Source: Ga0077527 sp945862135 (lineage in GTDB: Bacteria; Pseudomonadota; Gammaproteobacteria; Burkholderiales; SG8-41). From it: 64,000 nt of DNA. The translations under genes and the position numbers were made by a program. Position 1 is the stretch's first letter. Every line of letters begins with the position of its first letter. The stretch is taken from NCBI GenBank assembly GCA_964203275.1, contig CAXNMF010000004.1, positions 186,001 through 250,000 of the forward strand, in the 5' to 3' direction. The notes below the pieces were generated by a model. It did not search any database. It saw only the letters and a program-made list of their open reading frames with translations, and had not been told where the DNA came from. Shown here piece by piece: positions 52,404 to 61,512 of this stretch.

Positions 52404-52895
52404 TCAAGCTTTCAGCACGCGGTCGCCACGCCCGATACCGGATGCGCCTGTGCGCACGGTTTCAAGTATCGCCGTCGGGTCTATCGCTTTCAGGAAGGCA
52501 TCAAGCTTCGAGCCGGGACCGGTAAGCTCGACCGTGTAGTCCTTGTCGGTAACATCAATGATGCGGCCGCGGAAAATATCCGCCATCCGCTTCATTTCCT
52601 CGCGGTCCTTGCCTACGGCGCGCAATTTCACCAGCATCAGTTCGCGCTCGATATGTTCGCCTTCGGACAGATCCACCACCTTGACCACATCAACCAGCTT
52701 GTTGAGCTGCTTGTTGATCTGCTCGATGATTTCATCAGAACCGGAGGTGACGATGGTCATGCGCGACAGCGTCGCGTCTTCAGTCGGCGCGACCGTCAGA
52801 GACTCGATATTGTAGCCACGCGCCGAAAACAGACCAGCCACACGTGACAGCGCCCCCGCTTCGTTTTCCAGCAATACGGAAATGATGTGTCTCAT
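52404..52895 (-). CDS. ilvH: acetolactate synthase small (regulatory) subunit
   Basis: 163 aa. N-terminal ACT domain: RHIISVLLENEAGALSRVAG LFSARGYNIESLTVAPTED, which binds valine for feedback inhibition. The second half is the ALS_ss_C domain. Its start is 4 bp after the ilvI stop, so subunits are co-translated. Confidence 0.96.
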   Translation of the reverse strand: MRHIISVLLENEAGALSRVAGLFSARGYNIESLTVAPTEDATLSRMTIVTSGSDEIIEQINKQLNKLVDVVKVVDLSEGEHIERELMLVKLRAVGKDREEMKRMADIFRGRIIDVTDKDYTVELTGPGSKLDAFLKAIDPTAILETVRTGASGIGRGDRVLKA

Positions 52896-52899
52896 GGCG

Positions 52900-54597
52900 T
52901 CAGACCAGAATCATTTCGGACAGCCCCTTGCCGCCGGGCACCATCGGGAACACGTTTTCAGTCTGGTCAGTGATGAAATCCATGAAAACCAGATCCTTCT
53001 TGCGGGCAAATGCCTCTTTCAGTGCAGGTTCGACATCCGCAGGTTTCTCGATGCGCATGCCGACGTGGCCATAAGCCTCGGCGAGTTTGACGAAGTCGGG
53101 CAGCGCATCCATGTACGATTCGGAGTAACGGTTGCCGTGGAAAAACTCCTGCCACTGCCGCACCATGCCCATGTAACGGTTGTTCAGATTGATCATTTTC
53201 AGGGGCAACCGGTATTGCTTGCAGGTCGATAGTTCCTGAATACACATCTGGATCGAAGCCTCGCCGGTCACGCACGCGACAGTGGCCTTCGGATGCGCCA
53301 TCTGCACGCCCATCGCGTAAGGCAATCCGACACCCATCGTACCCAGACCACCCGAATTGATCCAGCGTCGCGGCTTGTCGAATTTGTAGAACTGCGCGGC
53401 CCACATTTGGTGCTGGCCGACGTCGGAAGTGACGAACGCATCCCCCTTGGTCACCTTGTGCAGCATCTCAATGACAAATTGGGGCTTGATGATCTTGCTT
53501 GACCGGTCGTACTTAAGGCAATCGCGGCCACGCCACTGTTCAATCTGCGACCACCAGGACTTGAGCGCTTCCTTGTCCGTATTGGCGCGTGCAGCTTCGA
53601 TCTGACGTATCAGTTCCTTGAGCACATCACGCACATTGCCGACAACCGGCACATCGACCTTGACGCGCTTCGAAATCGAAGCGGGATCAATATCCACATG
53701 GATGATCTGCCGCGGCTCCTCAAAGAAATGCTTGGGATTGCCGATCACGCGGTCGTCGAAACGCGCACCGACAGCAAGCAGCACATCACAGTGCTGCATG
53801 GCCATGTTCGCTTCATAAGTTCCGTGCATGCCCAGCATGCCCAGAAACTGTTTGTCGGAAGAAGGGAAACCACCGAGGCCCATCAGAGTATTGGTGCATG
53901 GATAACCCAACAGACGCACCAATTGCGCAAGCTCCGCCGATGCATTGCCGAGAATCACCCCGCCGCCGGTGTAGATCATCGGCCGTTTTGCTTCGAGCAA
54001 CAGCTTGACCGCCTTCTTGATCTGGCCCGCATGTCCCTTGACCACAGGATTGTAGGAACGCATGGTGATCGACTTCGGATATTCGAACTCTGTCTTCGCG
54101 GCAGTCAGGTCCTTCGGAATATCAACCACCACTGGACCGGGCCTGCCGGTCGAGGCGATGTAGAAGGCCTTCTTGATCGTCAGCGCCAGATCCTTGATGT
54201 CCTTGACCAGAAAGTTGTGTTTGACGCAGGGGCGCGTGATGCCCACCGTGTCGCATTCCTGGAACGCATCCTCACCGATGGCATACGTGGGCACCTGACC
54301 CGTAAGGATGACCATCGGTATCGAATCCATGTATGCCGTGGCAATTCCGGTGATCGCGTTGGTCACACCCGGACCGGACGTCACCAGCGCAACGCCAACT
54401 TTTTCGGTGGAACGCGCGTACGCATCCGCGGCATGAACAGCGGCCTGCTCATGCCGTACGAGCACGTGCTTCACCTTGTCCTGCTTGAACAGTTCGTCAT
54501 ACAGGAACAGCACCGCACCGCCCGGATATCCGAACACGTGCTCAATGCCTTCTTCCTGCAGACAACGCACCACGATCTCTGCACCAGACAATTGCAT
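52900..54597 (-). CDS. ilvI: acetolactate synthase large (catalytic) subunit
   Basis: 565 aa ThDP enzyme. MQLSGAEIVVRCLQEEGIEH VFGYPGGAVLFLYD is the conserved start with the catalytic-site Glu following in VRHEQAAVHAADAYAR. The ThDP/Mg motif is GEASIQMCIQELSTCKQYRL PLKMINLNN. It condenses two pyruvates, or pyruvate with 2-oxobutyrate. ATG 54597 is used because the open frame further up overlaps the promoter. Confidence 0.96.
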   Translation of the reverse strand: MQLSGAEIVVRCLQEEGIEHVFGYPGGAVLFLYDELFKQDKVKHVLVRHEQAAVHAADAYARSTEKVGVALVTSGPGVTNAITGIATAYMDSIPMVILTGQVPTYAIGEDAFQECDTVGITRPCVKHNFLVKDIKDLALTIKKAFYIASTGRPGPVVVDIPKDLTAAKTEFEYPKSITMRSYNPVVKGHAGQIKKAVKLLLEAKRPMIYTGGGVILGNASAELAQLVRLLGYPCTNTLMGLGGFPSSDKQFLGMLGMHGTYEANMAMQHCDVLLAVGARFDDRVIGNPKHFFEEPRQIIHVDIDPASISKRVKVDVPVVGNVRDVLKELIRQIEAARANTDKEALKSWWSQIEQWRGRDCLKYDRSSKIIKPQFVIEMLHKVTKGDAFVTSDVGQHQMWAAQFYKFDKPRRWINSGGLGTMGVGLPYAMGVQMAHPKATVACVTGEASIQMCIQELSTCKQYRLPLKMINLNNRYMGMVRQWQEFFHGNRYSESYMDALPDFVKLAEAYGHVGMRIEKPADVEPALKEAFARKKDLVFMDFITDQTENVFPMVPGGKGLSEMILV

Positions 54598-54659
54598 GAT
54601 TTTTGACCCGCGCACGCTGGAAAGCTTCAAGCGGGTTTCTTGCGAGAAGGAAACCCGAA

Positions 54660-54688
54660 ACATTACCGGCCCACGCTCTCATGGTCAA
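54660..54688 (-). promoter_or_regulatory. sigma-70 promoter of ilvI-ilvH-ilvC
   Basis: TTGACC (54688-54683), 17-bp spacer, TAATGT (54665-54660). Start is expected near 54653. The inverted repeat GGGTTTC/GAAACCC (54656-54633) straddles that start and could be an operator or a 5' hairpin. Confidence 0.7.
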
Positions 54689-54773
54689 GCAAAATATCCC
54701 TTTAAACAGCAGGATAGATGCGTTCGCAGATGCGATGCGGCGATAACTTGCCTCCGCCCGGTGTTTTGCTAAG

Positions 54774-55415
54774 ATGCCGCGGATTAAAGGGCTTCTGAAT
54801 GGCCCCGCAGCGCCACAAAGGCGCTGGAACATAAAAAAAGGCATCCAACTGGCCTCATACAAGGAACTCGCGGATTTCCTGGCTGAAGTCGAGCGCAGAG
54901 CATTCAAGCAAGCGGTGTTTTCCCTGCGGGATGAACATCTTGCATTGGATATCGTCCAAGAGGCCATGCTCAAACTCTCGGAAAAATACGCGGGGCGTCC
55001 TGCGACCGAGTTCCCGATGCTTTTCCAGCGGATACTGCAGAATGCCATTCGCGATTTCTTCCGTCGCCAGAAAGTCCGTTCAGCCTGGGTTACCCCTTTG
55101 GGATCCCTCTTCGGGTCCGATGCGGACGAAGATTCCGATCCGCTGGACGTCATGGAGATCGAAAATTCCTCCAAAGTCGCCTCGCGCCCGGCTGAGCAAC
55201 TGGAGCAAAAGCAAGTCCTTGATATTATTGAAAAAGCCATAGAAACCCTGCCGCTGCGTCAACGTCAGGCCTTCATGTTGCGTTACTGGGAGGAACTAGA
55301 TGTTGCCGAAGCCGCAAAGGCCATGGGATGCTCGGAGGGTAGCGTGAAAACGCATTGCTCCCGGGCTACGCACGCTTTGTCGATATTGCTTAAAAAACAG
55401 GGAATTGAGTTATGA
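54774..55415 (+). CDS. ECF-like RNA polymerase sigma factor
   Basis: 213 aa. Region 2: YKELADFLAEVERRAFKQAV, DEHLALDIVQEAMLKLSEKY and QNAIRDFFRRQKVRSAW. Region 4: LPLRQRQAFMLRYWEELDVA and GCSEGSVKTHCSRATHALS. The first 25 residues are not conserved, so the true start may be downstream. It heads a tightly packed operon with DUF3619, DUF3106 and RDD genes, a conserved betaproteobacterial set. DUF3619 may act as its membrane partner (inference). Confidence 0.9.
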   Translation: MPRIKGLLNGPAAPQRRWNIKKGIQLASYKELADFLAEVERRAFKQAVFSLRDEHLALDIVQEAMLKLSEKYAGRPATEFPMLFQRILQNAIRDFFRRQKVRSAWVTPLGSLFGSDADEDSDPLDVMEIENSSKVASRPAEQLEQKQVLDIIEKAIETLPLRQRQAFMLRYWEELDVAEAAKAMGCSEGSVKTHCSRATHALSILLKKQGIEL

Positions 55416-55798
55416 ACGTCCAAGAACGCGAGATTGCGCAGCGAATCGTTCGTGAACTTGATCGCAGCGCGCATGGTATCGACAAGGATATTTCAGCGCG
55501 CCTTCTTGCGGCCCGTGAGCAGGCGCTCGCACAGTACCAGCAAACGTCCGTCGTCGGGATGGCTGGGGCGGGAACCATTGTTTCTCACTGGTTTGAACGC
55601 CCGGCATCCGTAGCCCGGTATGCGTTGTCGTTGGCCGTTCTGATTCTAGGCTTGGCCGGGATCGTTTTTTGGCAAAGCAGCAACGGGTCGGGTAGTGAGC
55701 TCGCCGACATCGATGCGCGCCTGCTGACAGACGATTTGCCGATCGACGCCTATCTCGACAAGGGCTTCGATTCATGGCTAAAACGGCAGTCGCGCTGA
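55412..55798 (+). CDS. DUF3619 family protein
   Basis: 128 aa. A cytoplasmic helical N-terminus (REIAQRIVRELDRSAHGIDK, ISARLLAAREQAL), one membrane helix (near residues 69-88, YALSLAVLILGLAGIVFWQ) and a short periplasmic tail ADIDARLLTDDLPIDAYLDK GF. The topology is that of an anti-sigma factor and it overlaps the sigma gene by 4 bp, but no function is established. Confidence 0.85.
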   Translation: MNVQEREIAQRIVRELDRSAHGIDKDISARLLAAREQALAQYQQTSVVGMAGAGTIVSHWFERPASVARYALSLAVLILGLAGIVFWQSSNGSGSELADIDARLLTDDLPIDAYLDKGFDSWLKRQSR

Positions 55799-56247
55799 TT
55801 CTCTGGCTATGCCTCGCGCTGCCCGTCATCGCTGCACAGCCGTCCAAGACAGCCTCTAAACCCATTCGCCCTGCATGGTCGGAGCTTGCACCCGCCCAGC
55901 AGCAGGTGTTGGCGCCACTCGCGCCGGAATGGGATGAAATGGATTCCTCGCAGCGCAAGAAATGGGTCAGCATCGCCAATCGCTACCCGAAAATGAAAAA
56001 ATCCGAACAAGAACGCCTGCAACAGCGGATGAAGGAATGGGCTGCACTGAGTCCTGCGCAACGCCAGGAAGCGCGCGAAAAATATCTGAACCTGAAAAAG
56101 CTGAACTCCTCACAGCGTCGTGACGTGGCAAAACAATGGGCCGCGTATCGCAAGTCACTAGCTCAACCAGAGACGCAGTTTGACCCACCGGTTGAGGAAC
56201 CCATTACGCCCAACCCAGGACCGGCAACTACTGTAGAGCGGCAGTGA
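55774..56247 (+). CDS. DUF3106 domain-containing protein, exported
   Basis: 157 aa. Signal peptide (ALILWLCLALPVIAA), then helical repeats rich in W and R: WSELAPAQQQVLAPLAPEWD, SQRKKWVSIANRYPKMKKSE QERLQQRMKEWAALSPAQRQ. The pattern resembles the heptad of periplasmic adaptor proteins such as Spy/CpxP only in composition. It overlaps DUF3619 by 25 bp. Confidence 0.85.
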   Translation: MAKTAVALILWLCLALPVIAAQPSKTASKPIRPAWSELAPAQQQVLAPLAPEWDEMDSSQRKKWVSIANRYPKMKKSEQERLQQRMKEWAALSPAQRQEAREKYLNLKKLNSSQRRDVAKQWAAYRKSLAQPETQFDPPVEEPITPNPGPATTVERQ

Positions 56248-56681
56248 CTGGCTCTCCCGAGACGGCCGGCCTCGGCCGACGAGTGCTTTGCCTGATCTAC
56301 GAGATACTGCTACTCACGGCCGTCGTGCTGATGGCGAGCGGCCTTGCGACCTGGATTGCGCACGCAACAGGATTGCCGGAGGCGCGGGGGCTGACACAAT
56401 TCATCGTAACGGCAATATGTGCGGGATACTTTGCCATCCAGTGGTGCGGTAGGGGGCAAACGTTACCCATGAAAACCTGGCGCATCCGGTTGCAAACCAT
56501 CTCGGGTAACCGTCTCACGCCAAGACAGGCACTGCTGCGCATGGCCTTGGCAACCCTCGGCTATCTCACGCTTGGCATGTCGATACTGTGGGCGCTTCTG
56601 GACCGGGACAGACAGTTTCTGCACGACCGTCTTTGCGGCACGCGCCTGGTTGCTGTTGCGGCAGCAGAGTACCCCCGCTGA
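56244..56681 (+). CDS. RDD family membrane protein
   Basis: 145 aa. Three membrane segments (residues 16-37, 49-65, about 100-118). The RDD residues are in the form RRVLCLIYEILLL and DRDRQFLHDRLCGTRLVAV. Last gene of the sigma operon, starting with a GTG that overlaps DUF3106 by 4 bp. The function of the family is not known here; some members are transporters or assembly factors. Confidence 0.88.
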   Translation: MTGSPETAGLGRRVLCLIYEILLLTAVVLMASGLATWIAHATGLPEARGLTQFIVTAICAGYFAIQWCGRGQTLPMKTWRIRLQTISGNRLTPRQALLRMALATLGYLTLGMSILWALLDRDRQFLHDRLCGTRLVAVAAAEYPR

Positions 56682-56684
56682 GGG

Positions 56685-57758
56685 TCAACGCCGCTCCTGC
56701 CACCACATCATCCCAACAGCGAGACTTAAAAACAGCAAAGTGGGGGCAACAGCGCTCGCAAATGGCGGCCAGTCATTCAACAATCCCAGGTGGCCGAGAA
56801 GTCGATTCAGGAAATGGAAGGCGAGACCAATCATGATGCCGGCGAAAATCTTGGCGCCAACCCCGCCCTGCCGGCTCTGGAAATAGGCGAACGGCAGCGC
56901 CAGAACCATCATCACCAGCACCGCAACGGGGTAAAGCAGTTTGGTCCACAGCGCAATTTCATAACGCAACGCCTTCTGCCGATTCTCCTTCAAGTGCTGG
57001 GAGTAGGAATATAGGCTCAATGCCGACATTTTTTCCGGTTTGACGAGCAGCACGTTGAGCAGTCCTGGCTCAAGAACTGACTCCCATCGCACGAAATCAC
57101 GAAAACTGACTCGCGTCGTAAGCTGATCAAAGCTGGTTTGCGCCACATTCGCCAGAAGCCATTGATTGCTGCCCTCATACTCAGCAGCCTCGGCCGTCCT
57201 CAACACACGCAACCGGTAATCTTTGTCAAAGTCGTAGATACGCAAGCCCTTCAGCCCGCCAGTCGGTGTCACCTCAAGCACATTAACAAACGAAGTGCCG
57301 TCCTTGATCCACAAACCCGACCTGAACTCCTGCGCCACGATGCCTGATATCGCCTGTGACCGCAGGCGCTGCGCAAACTGCTCAGCGGGCGGCGCCACGA
57401 ATTCGCCGATCGTGAACGTCAAAATACTGAACGCCGCACCAACCACGACCAACGCGCCAACCATGCGCTGCAGCGATACGCCGGAAGCGCGCATCACCGT
57501 GTATTCGGAACTCGCCACGAACTGTGCAAGGGTAAAAAGCGTACCGATCAACGCCGCAATCGGAAACAGTTCATAAATATGATTCGGGGCAGACAACAGG
57601 ACATGGAGCAGGATGTGGCGCAACTGGTAACCACCGCGTCCGAGATCCTTCATCTGCTCAACCAGATCAAAAAAGGCGAACAACAACAGAAGGGAGAGAA
57701 AAACCAGTGCGGTCGAAACCGTGATCTCGCGGGCCACATATCGGCGCAGAGTTTTCAC
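56685..57758 (-). CDS. lptG: LPS export ABC transporter permease LptG
   Basis: 357 aa from the GTG at 57758, which overlaps the lptF stop (GTGA). Three N-terminal and three C-terminal membrane helices flank a periplasmic jellyroll domain (about residues 130-265). TLRRYVAREITVSTALVFLS and IYELFPIAALIGTLFTLAQF are the family signature. With LptF and LptB it extracts LPS from the inner membrane. Confidence 0.94.
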   Translation of the reverse strand: MKTLRRYVAREITVSTALVFLSLLLLFAFFDLVEQMKDLGRGGYQLRHILLHVLLSAPNHIYELFPIAALIGTLFTLAQFVASSEYTVMRASGVSLQRMVGALVVVGAAFSILTFTIGEFVAPPAEQFAQRLRSQAISGIVAQEFRSGLWIKDGTSFVNVLEVTPTGGLKGLRIYDFDKDYRLRVLRTAEAAEYEGSNQWLLANVAQTSFDQLTTRVSFRDFVRWESVLEPGLLNVLLVKPEKMSALSLYSYSQHLKENRQKALRYEIALWTKLLYPVAVLVMMVLALPFAYFQSRQGGVGAKIFAGIMIGLAFHFLNRLLGHLGLLNDWPPFASAVAPTLLFLSLAVGMMWWQERR

Positions 57759-58834
57759 TTCAGCAACCGCCAGAAGGAAAACACCGAAAGCCTGCGATAA
57801 AACATCAGCGTCAGCAGCAGCAGCATCCCCAGATGAACACCCCACATTCCGGCAAAAACGTTGATGCGATCCTGCGCAATCGAAGCCTGCATGATCGACA
57901 GCAGATTGCTGTAAACCATATAAACCAGTATGGCCAACACGATATTCATCGAACGACCGGCACGAGGATTAACGAACGACAGCGGGATCGCCAGCAGGCA
58001 GAGAATCAATGCGCTCGCTGGAAGACCGATGCGCCATGACAGCTCGCCAAGGTTGCGCGATGTCGGCTCTCTCAGAAGATCCGGTGTCGACATCGTCTTG
58101 GTCGTAGGCGCACGTGCGGCAGGGTCGGCAGACTCTATGCGCATGGCATAACGTTCAAACTCGAATATCTTGTAATCCGGGGCACCGGGATCGCCCTCGT
58201 AACGACGACCATTCTGCAGAACCAGAAATCGATCGCCGTTTTCGGCGGTTTCCTGGAATCCGCTCTGCGCCACCATGATGCCAAGCTTGCCGTTCTGAGT
58301 GGAACTGACAAACACATTTGCAACAAGATTTGTTTTCCCGGAAACCTCCTCGACCAGGTACACGCGATCAGCCCGCTTGGACTCGTGAAACACCCCCGGC
58401 GTCACCTGCGCAACGTCATCACGACTGTCCATTTGTCGCCGAAACTCCTCGGCTTTTTCCACTGCCCAGGGAGACAACAGCAAGGAGAGCGTGGCAATCG
58501 TCAGCACCAGCGGCAGAGCAAAGGTCAGTACCGGCCTAACCCATTGCGTAAGCCCCTGCCCGCTGGAAAACCATACGACCATCTCGGAGTCACGATAACT
58601 CCTCGTCAATGTCATCAACACTGCGATAAACAACGTTACCGACAGCAGGATTGGCAGGTAACCGACCAGCGTGAAGCCCAAAAGCGCCACAACACCGGTG
58701 GATGTGATCTGACCGCCCGCGGCCTGACCAAGGAGACGTACCAGTTGCGTAGTGATCGATATGCCGAGCAAAACCAGAAAAGTCGCAATGGCCGAAGTGG
58801 CCAGTTCGCGGAGCAGTGAAGACCGGAAAATCAT
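57755..58834 (-). CDS. lptF: LPS export ABC transporter permease LptF
   Basis: 359 aa. Same topology as LptG: SSLLRELATSAIATFLVLLG at the N-terminus, YRDSEMVVWFSSGQGLTQWV as the coupling helix to LptB, and a C-terminal helix set (LAILVYMVYSNLLSIMQASI). It is divergent from pepA, the classic order in Betaproteobacteria. Confidence 0.94.
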   Translation of the reverse strand: MIFRSSLLRELATSAIATFLVLLGISITTQLVRLLGQAAGGQITSTGVVALLGFTLVGYLPILLSVTLFIAVLMTLTRSYRDSEMVVWFSSGQGLTQWVRPVLTFALPLVLTIATLSLLLSPWAVEKAEEFRRQMDSRDDVAQVTPGVFHESKRADRVYLVEEVSGKTNLVANVFVSSTQNGKLGIMVAQSGFQETAENGDRFLVLQNGRRYEGDPGAPDYKIFEFERYAMRIESADPAARAPTTKTMSTPDLLREPTSRNLGELSWRIGLPASALILCLLAIPLSFVNPRAGRSMNIVLAILVYMVYSNLLSIMQASIAQDRINVFAGMWGVHLGMLLLLTLMFYRRLSVFSFWRLLK

Positions 58835-59022
58835 GCCGGCGTTTTGCTTTTTGAAAGGAACCCGCAGATAATCAATGAGCGATGCCGGAAACCGGCCATG
58901 CGCTGGGAGTGCCGCAGCATTTCAGCACCGACCTGAAGATCGGCGCCCCAGCTTCCGAATTCGCATCGCACGACCGCCAATCATATTTTTGACAAACACG
59001 AAATGCGCAGAGGAGTCGACGC

Positions 59023-60513
59023 GTGGAATTTAGCATAAAACCCCTGGTTCCGGGACAAAACGCCAGCGGCTGTACCGTTGCTGGCGTATATGCCGACGGA
59101 AAACTGAGTGAAGCTGCTGCGGCAATCGACAAAGCAGCGAAAGGTTATCTGCGGCGCGTGATTGAACGTGGCGACATGAAAGGCCTTATCGGCAGCACCT
59201 TGCTGCTCCACGATGTGCCGGGGGTCGCCAGCACGCGCGTGTTGCTGCTGGGGTTGGGCCCGAAAGCCGAATTCGCGGAAAAACAATTCCGCCGCTGCAT
59301 CGGTGCCGCTATCGAAGTGCTGGCAAAAACCGGGACCACCGATGCCGAACTGCATGTCGCCGAGCTTTCAGTCGGGCGCCGGGACGTGGAATGGCGTGTC
59401 ATGCAGACCGCACGCGCTGCGCGTGAAGCGACCTACCGCTTCGAACAGATGAAAAGCGCGCCTTCGAAATATACCTCGGCGTTGCGCCGGATCGTCCTCG
59501 CCGTTGCCAAAAGCGACGAGAAACGCGCAGCCCGCGGCCTGGCCCAGGGCCTGGCCCTGGCACACGGTGTCAGCCTGGCACGTGATCTCGGCAATCTTCC
59601 CGGAAATATCTGCACCCCTGCCTACCTCGCTGAACAGGCTCGAAAACTTGCGAAACATTACCGGATGAAGTTGCAGGTATTGGAACAGGCCGACATGGAA
59701 AAACTCGGCATGAATACCCTGCTCTCTGTCGCGGCCGGCAGCAGCCAGCCGCCGAAACTGATTGTTCTTGAGTATCGCGCCGGCGCAAAGAACCAGAAAC
59801 CTGTCGTTCTTGTCGGCAAGGGCGTGACCTTCGATACGGGCGGGATTTCGCTCAAACCCGCACCGGAAATGGACGAGATGAAATACGACATGAGCGGCGC
59901 CGGCAGCGTGCTGGGTACGCTCAAGGCAGTTGCCGAAATGAAACTGCCGGTCAATGTTGTCGGCATCATCCCGGCCACTGAAAACATGCCCGGCGGGCGC
60001 GCCACAAAACCCGGCGACATCGTCACCAGCATGTCAGGACAAACCGTTGAAATCCTCAATACCGACGCTGAGGGCCGCCTGATTCTCTGCGACGCGCTGA
60101 CCTATGCCGAACGATTCGATCCGGCGGCAGTCATCGATATCGCAACACTGACTGGCGCCTGCGTCATCGCACTGGGTCATGTCGTCAGCGGACTGTTCGC
60201 CAACGATGATCCGCTTGCCCATGAAGTACTGGCTGCAGGTGAACACGCCGGTGACGGCGCCTGGCACCTGCCGCTGCATGACGAATACCAGGACCAGCTG
60301 CGCAGCAATTTTGCCGACTTTGCCAACATCGGCGGCCGACCGGCCGGCGCGGTGACTGCAGCCTGCTTCCTTTCGCGGTTTACGAAAAAATACAAATGGG
60401 CACATCTTGACGTTGCCGGTACTGCATGGAAATCAGGCAAGGACAAAGGCTCCACCGGACGCCCGGTGCCGTTGCTGACGCAATTCCTGGTCAACCGCAC
60501 CGCCAAACGCTGA
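59023..60513 (+). CDS. pepA: leucyl aminopeptidase (M17)
   Basis: 496 aa cytoplasmic, hexameric, two-metal aminopeptidase. The M17 signature NTDAEGRLILCD is near residues 346-357, and metal ligands lie in VGKGVTFDTGGISLKPAPEM DEMKYDMSGAG (Lys/Asp/Asp). The C-terminal catalytic half is well conserved (GDGAWHLPLHDEY, DVAGTAWKSGKDKGSTG). PepA also binds DNA in E. coli; that is not assessable here. GTG start. Confidence 0.96.
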   Translation: MEFSIKPLVPGQNASGCTVAGVYADGKLSEAAAAIDKAAKGYLRRVIERGDMKGLIGSTLLLHDVPGVASTRVLLLGLGPKAEFAEKQFRRCIGAAIEVLAKTGTTDAELHVAELSVGRRDVEWRVMQTARAAREATYRFEQMKSAPSKYTSALRRIVLAVAKSDEKRAARGLAQGLALAHGVSLARDLGNLPGNICTPAYLAEQARKLAKHYRMKLQVLEQADMEKLGMNTLLSVAAGSSQPPKLIVLEYRAGAKNQKPVVLVGKGVTFDTGGISLKPAPEMDEMKYDMSGAGSVLGTLKAVAEMKLPVNVVGIIPATENMPGGRATKPGDIVTSMSGQTVEILNTDAEGRLILCDALTYAERFDPAAVIDIATLTGACVIALGHVVSGLFANDDPLAHEVLAAGEHAGDGAWHLPLHDEYQDQLRSNFADFANIGGRPAGAVTAACFLSRFTKKYKWAHLDVAGTAWKSGKDKGSTGRPVPLLTQFLVNRTAKR

Positions 60514-60526
60514 CACTCCAAGGCCA

Positions 60527-60958
60527 ATGACGCAGATCGACTTCTACACACAGGTTGAAGACAAGCTGCAGACTGCATGCCGTCTGACCGCGAAAGCACG
60601 CAGCCGCGGACTGCGTGTGACCCTGTTCTGTCCGGACCGGGACACGGCCTCCCGGCTTGACCGGATGTTGTGGAGCATTCCCGCGACTGGTTTTATGCCG
60701 CACTGCAGGGCGGACGATCCGCTGTCTGCAGTGACGCCGGTATTGATCGACACTGCCGGCGACAATCCGCTCCATGACGAAGTGCTGATCAATCTGCACA
60801 GCGAATGGCCGGCATGTTTCAGCCGCTTTCAGCGCCTGGCCGAAATCGTCTGCGTCGATGACGCGGATCGCCGTGAGGCCCGCGCACGTTACAAGTTCTA
60901 CCGGGACCGGGGTTACGAAATCAACACGCACGACCTCTCCGGCCCGCAGGCCGGATAA
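60527..60958 (+). CDS. holC: DNA polymerase III subunit chi
   Basis: 143 aa. TQIDFYTQVEDKLQTACRLT AKARSRGLRVTLFCPD, LDRMLWSIPATGFMPHCRAD and DDADRREARARYKFYRDRGY are the HolC pattern. Chi links the clamp-loader psi subunit to SSB. It follows pepA by 13 bp; the gene order pepA-holC-valS is conserved. Confidence 0.93.
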   Translation: MTQIDFYTQVEDKLQTACRLTAKARSRGLRVTLFCPDRDTASRLDRMLWSIPATGFMPHCRADDPLSAVTPVLIDTAGDNPLHDEVLINLHSEWPACFSRFQRLAEIVCVDDADRREARARYKFYRDRGYEINTHDLSGPQAG

Positions 60959-60972
60959 TCCATCCGCCCAAC

Positions 60973-61512
60973 ATGTCCGATCCGAATACGCCAGACGACA
61001 GCGCCCGCGATGTGCTCAGCCGCGCGGATGCGTTGCTGCAGCGGCACCGCAAACCAGCGGCACCGGAACCTTCGCGAATCACTCCAGGCAGCGAGATCCC
61101 TGTGCTGACCGATATCGTCATGGAAGGGGAAATCATTCCCCGACAGGAAGCTGTGCCGCAACAGGCGCCTGCGCCACAGCCTGAAGGCGGCGAGATCGTT
61201 TCTCGGGTCCAGGCACAAAATATCGAACATGCCGTTTATCTCAAACTGAAACGCGGCCTTGATGACCAGATTGCAGGTGTCGTGCGTGACCGTTACCTGC
61301 CGGAGATTGGCGCAGCACTGGAGCAGGCCTTATCCCGCGTTACCAGTGAACTGCAGTCCGGCATCGCAGAAATGGTGCGAACCTCAGTCGCCGAAACGCT
61401 TCAGGCACAACTCAAACAGATTCAGCTCCAGCCATTGGCGCCAGCGCCGGAAAACTTGCAACCCTCCGGTATAATCCCGCCCTCCTCAGCAGCGCCTCCC
61501 CCGGCACCAAAA
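60973..61512 (+). CDS. DUF2486-like protein, joined in frame to valS without a stop
   Basis: 180 codons from ATG 60973 (MSDPNTPDDSARDVLSRADA), checked codon by codon. The frame has IPVLTDIV, then a helical part (HAVYLKLKRGLDDQIAGVVR, ALEQALSRVTSELQSGIAEM), then a Pro-rich stretch. There is no stop before the ValS Met at 61513, which is in the same frame. In Betaproteobacteria a separate small gene of this kind normally sits between holC and valS. Here it is either a fusion or a read error: one base later, GTATAATCC gives TAA in the next frame. Confidence 0.6.
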
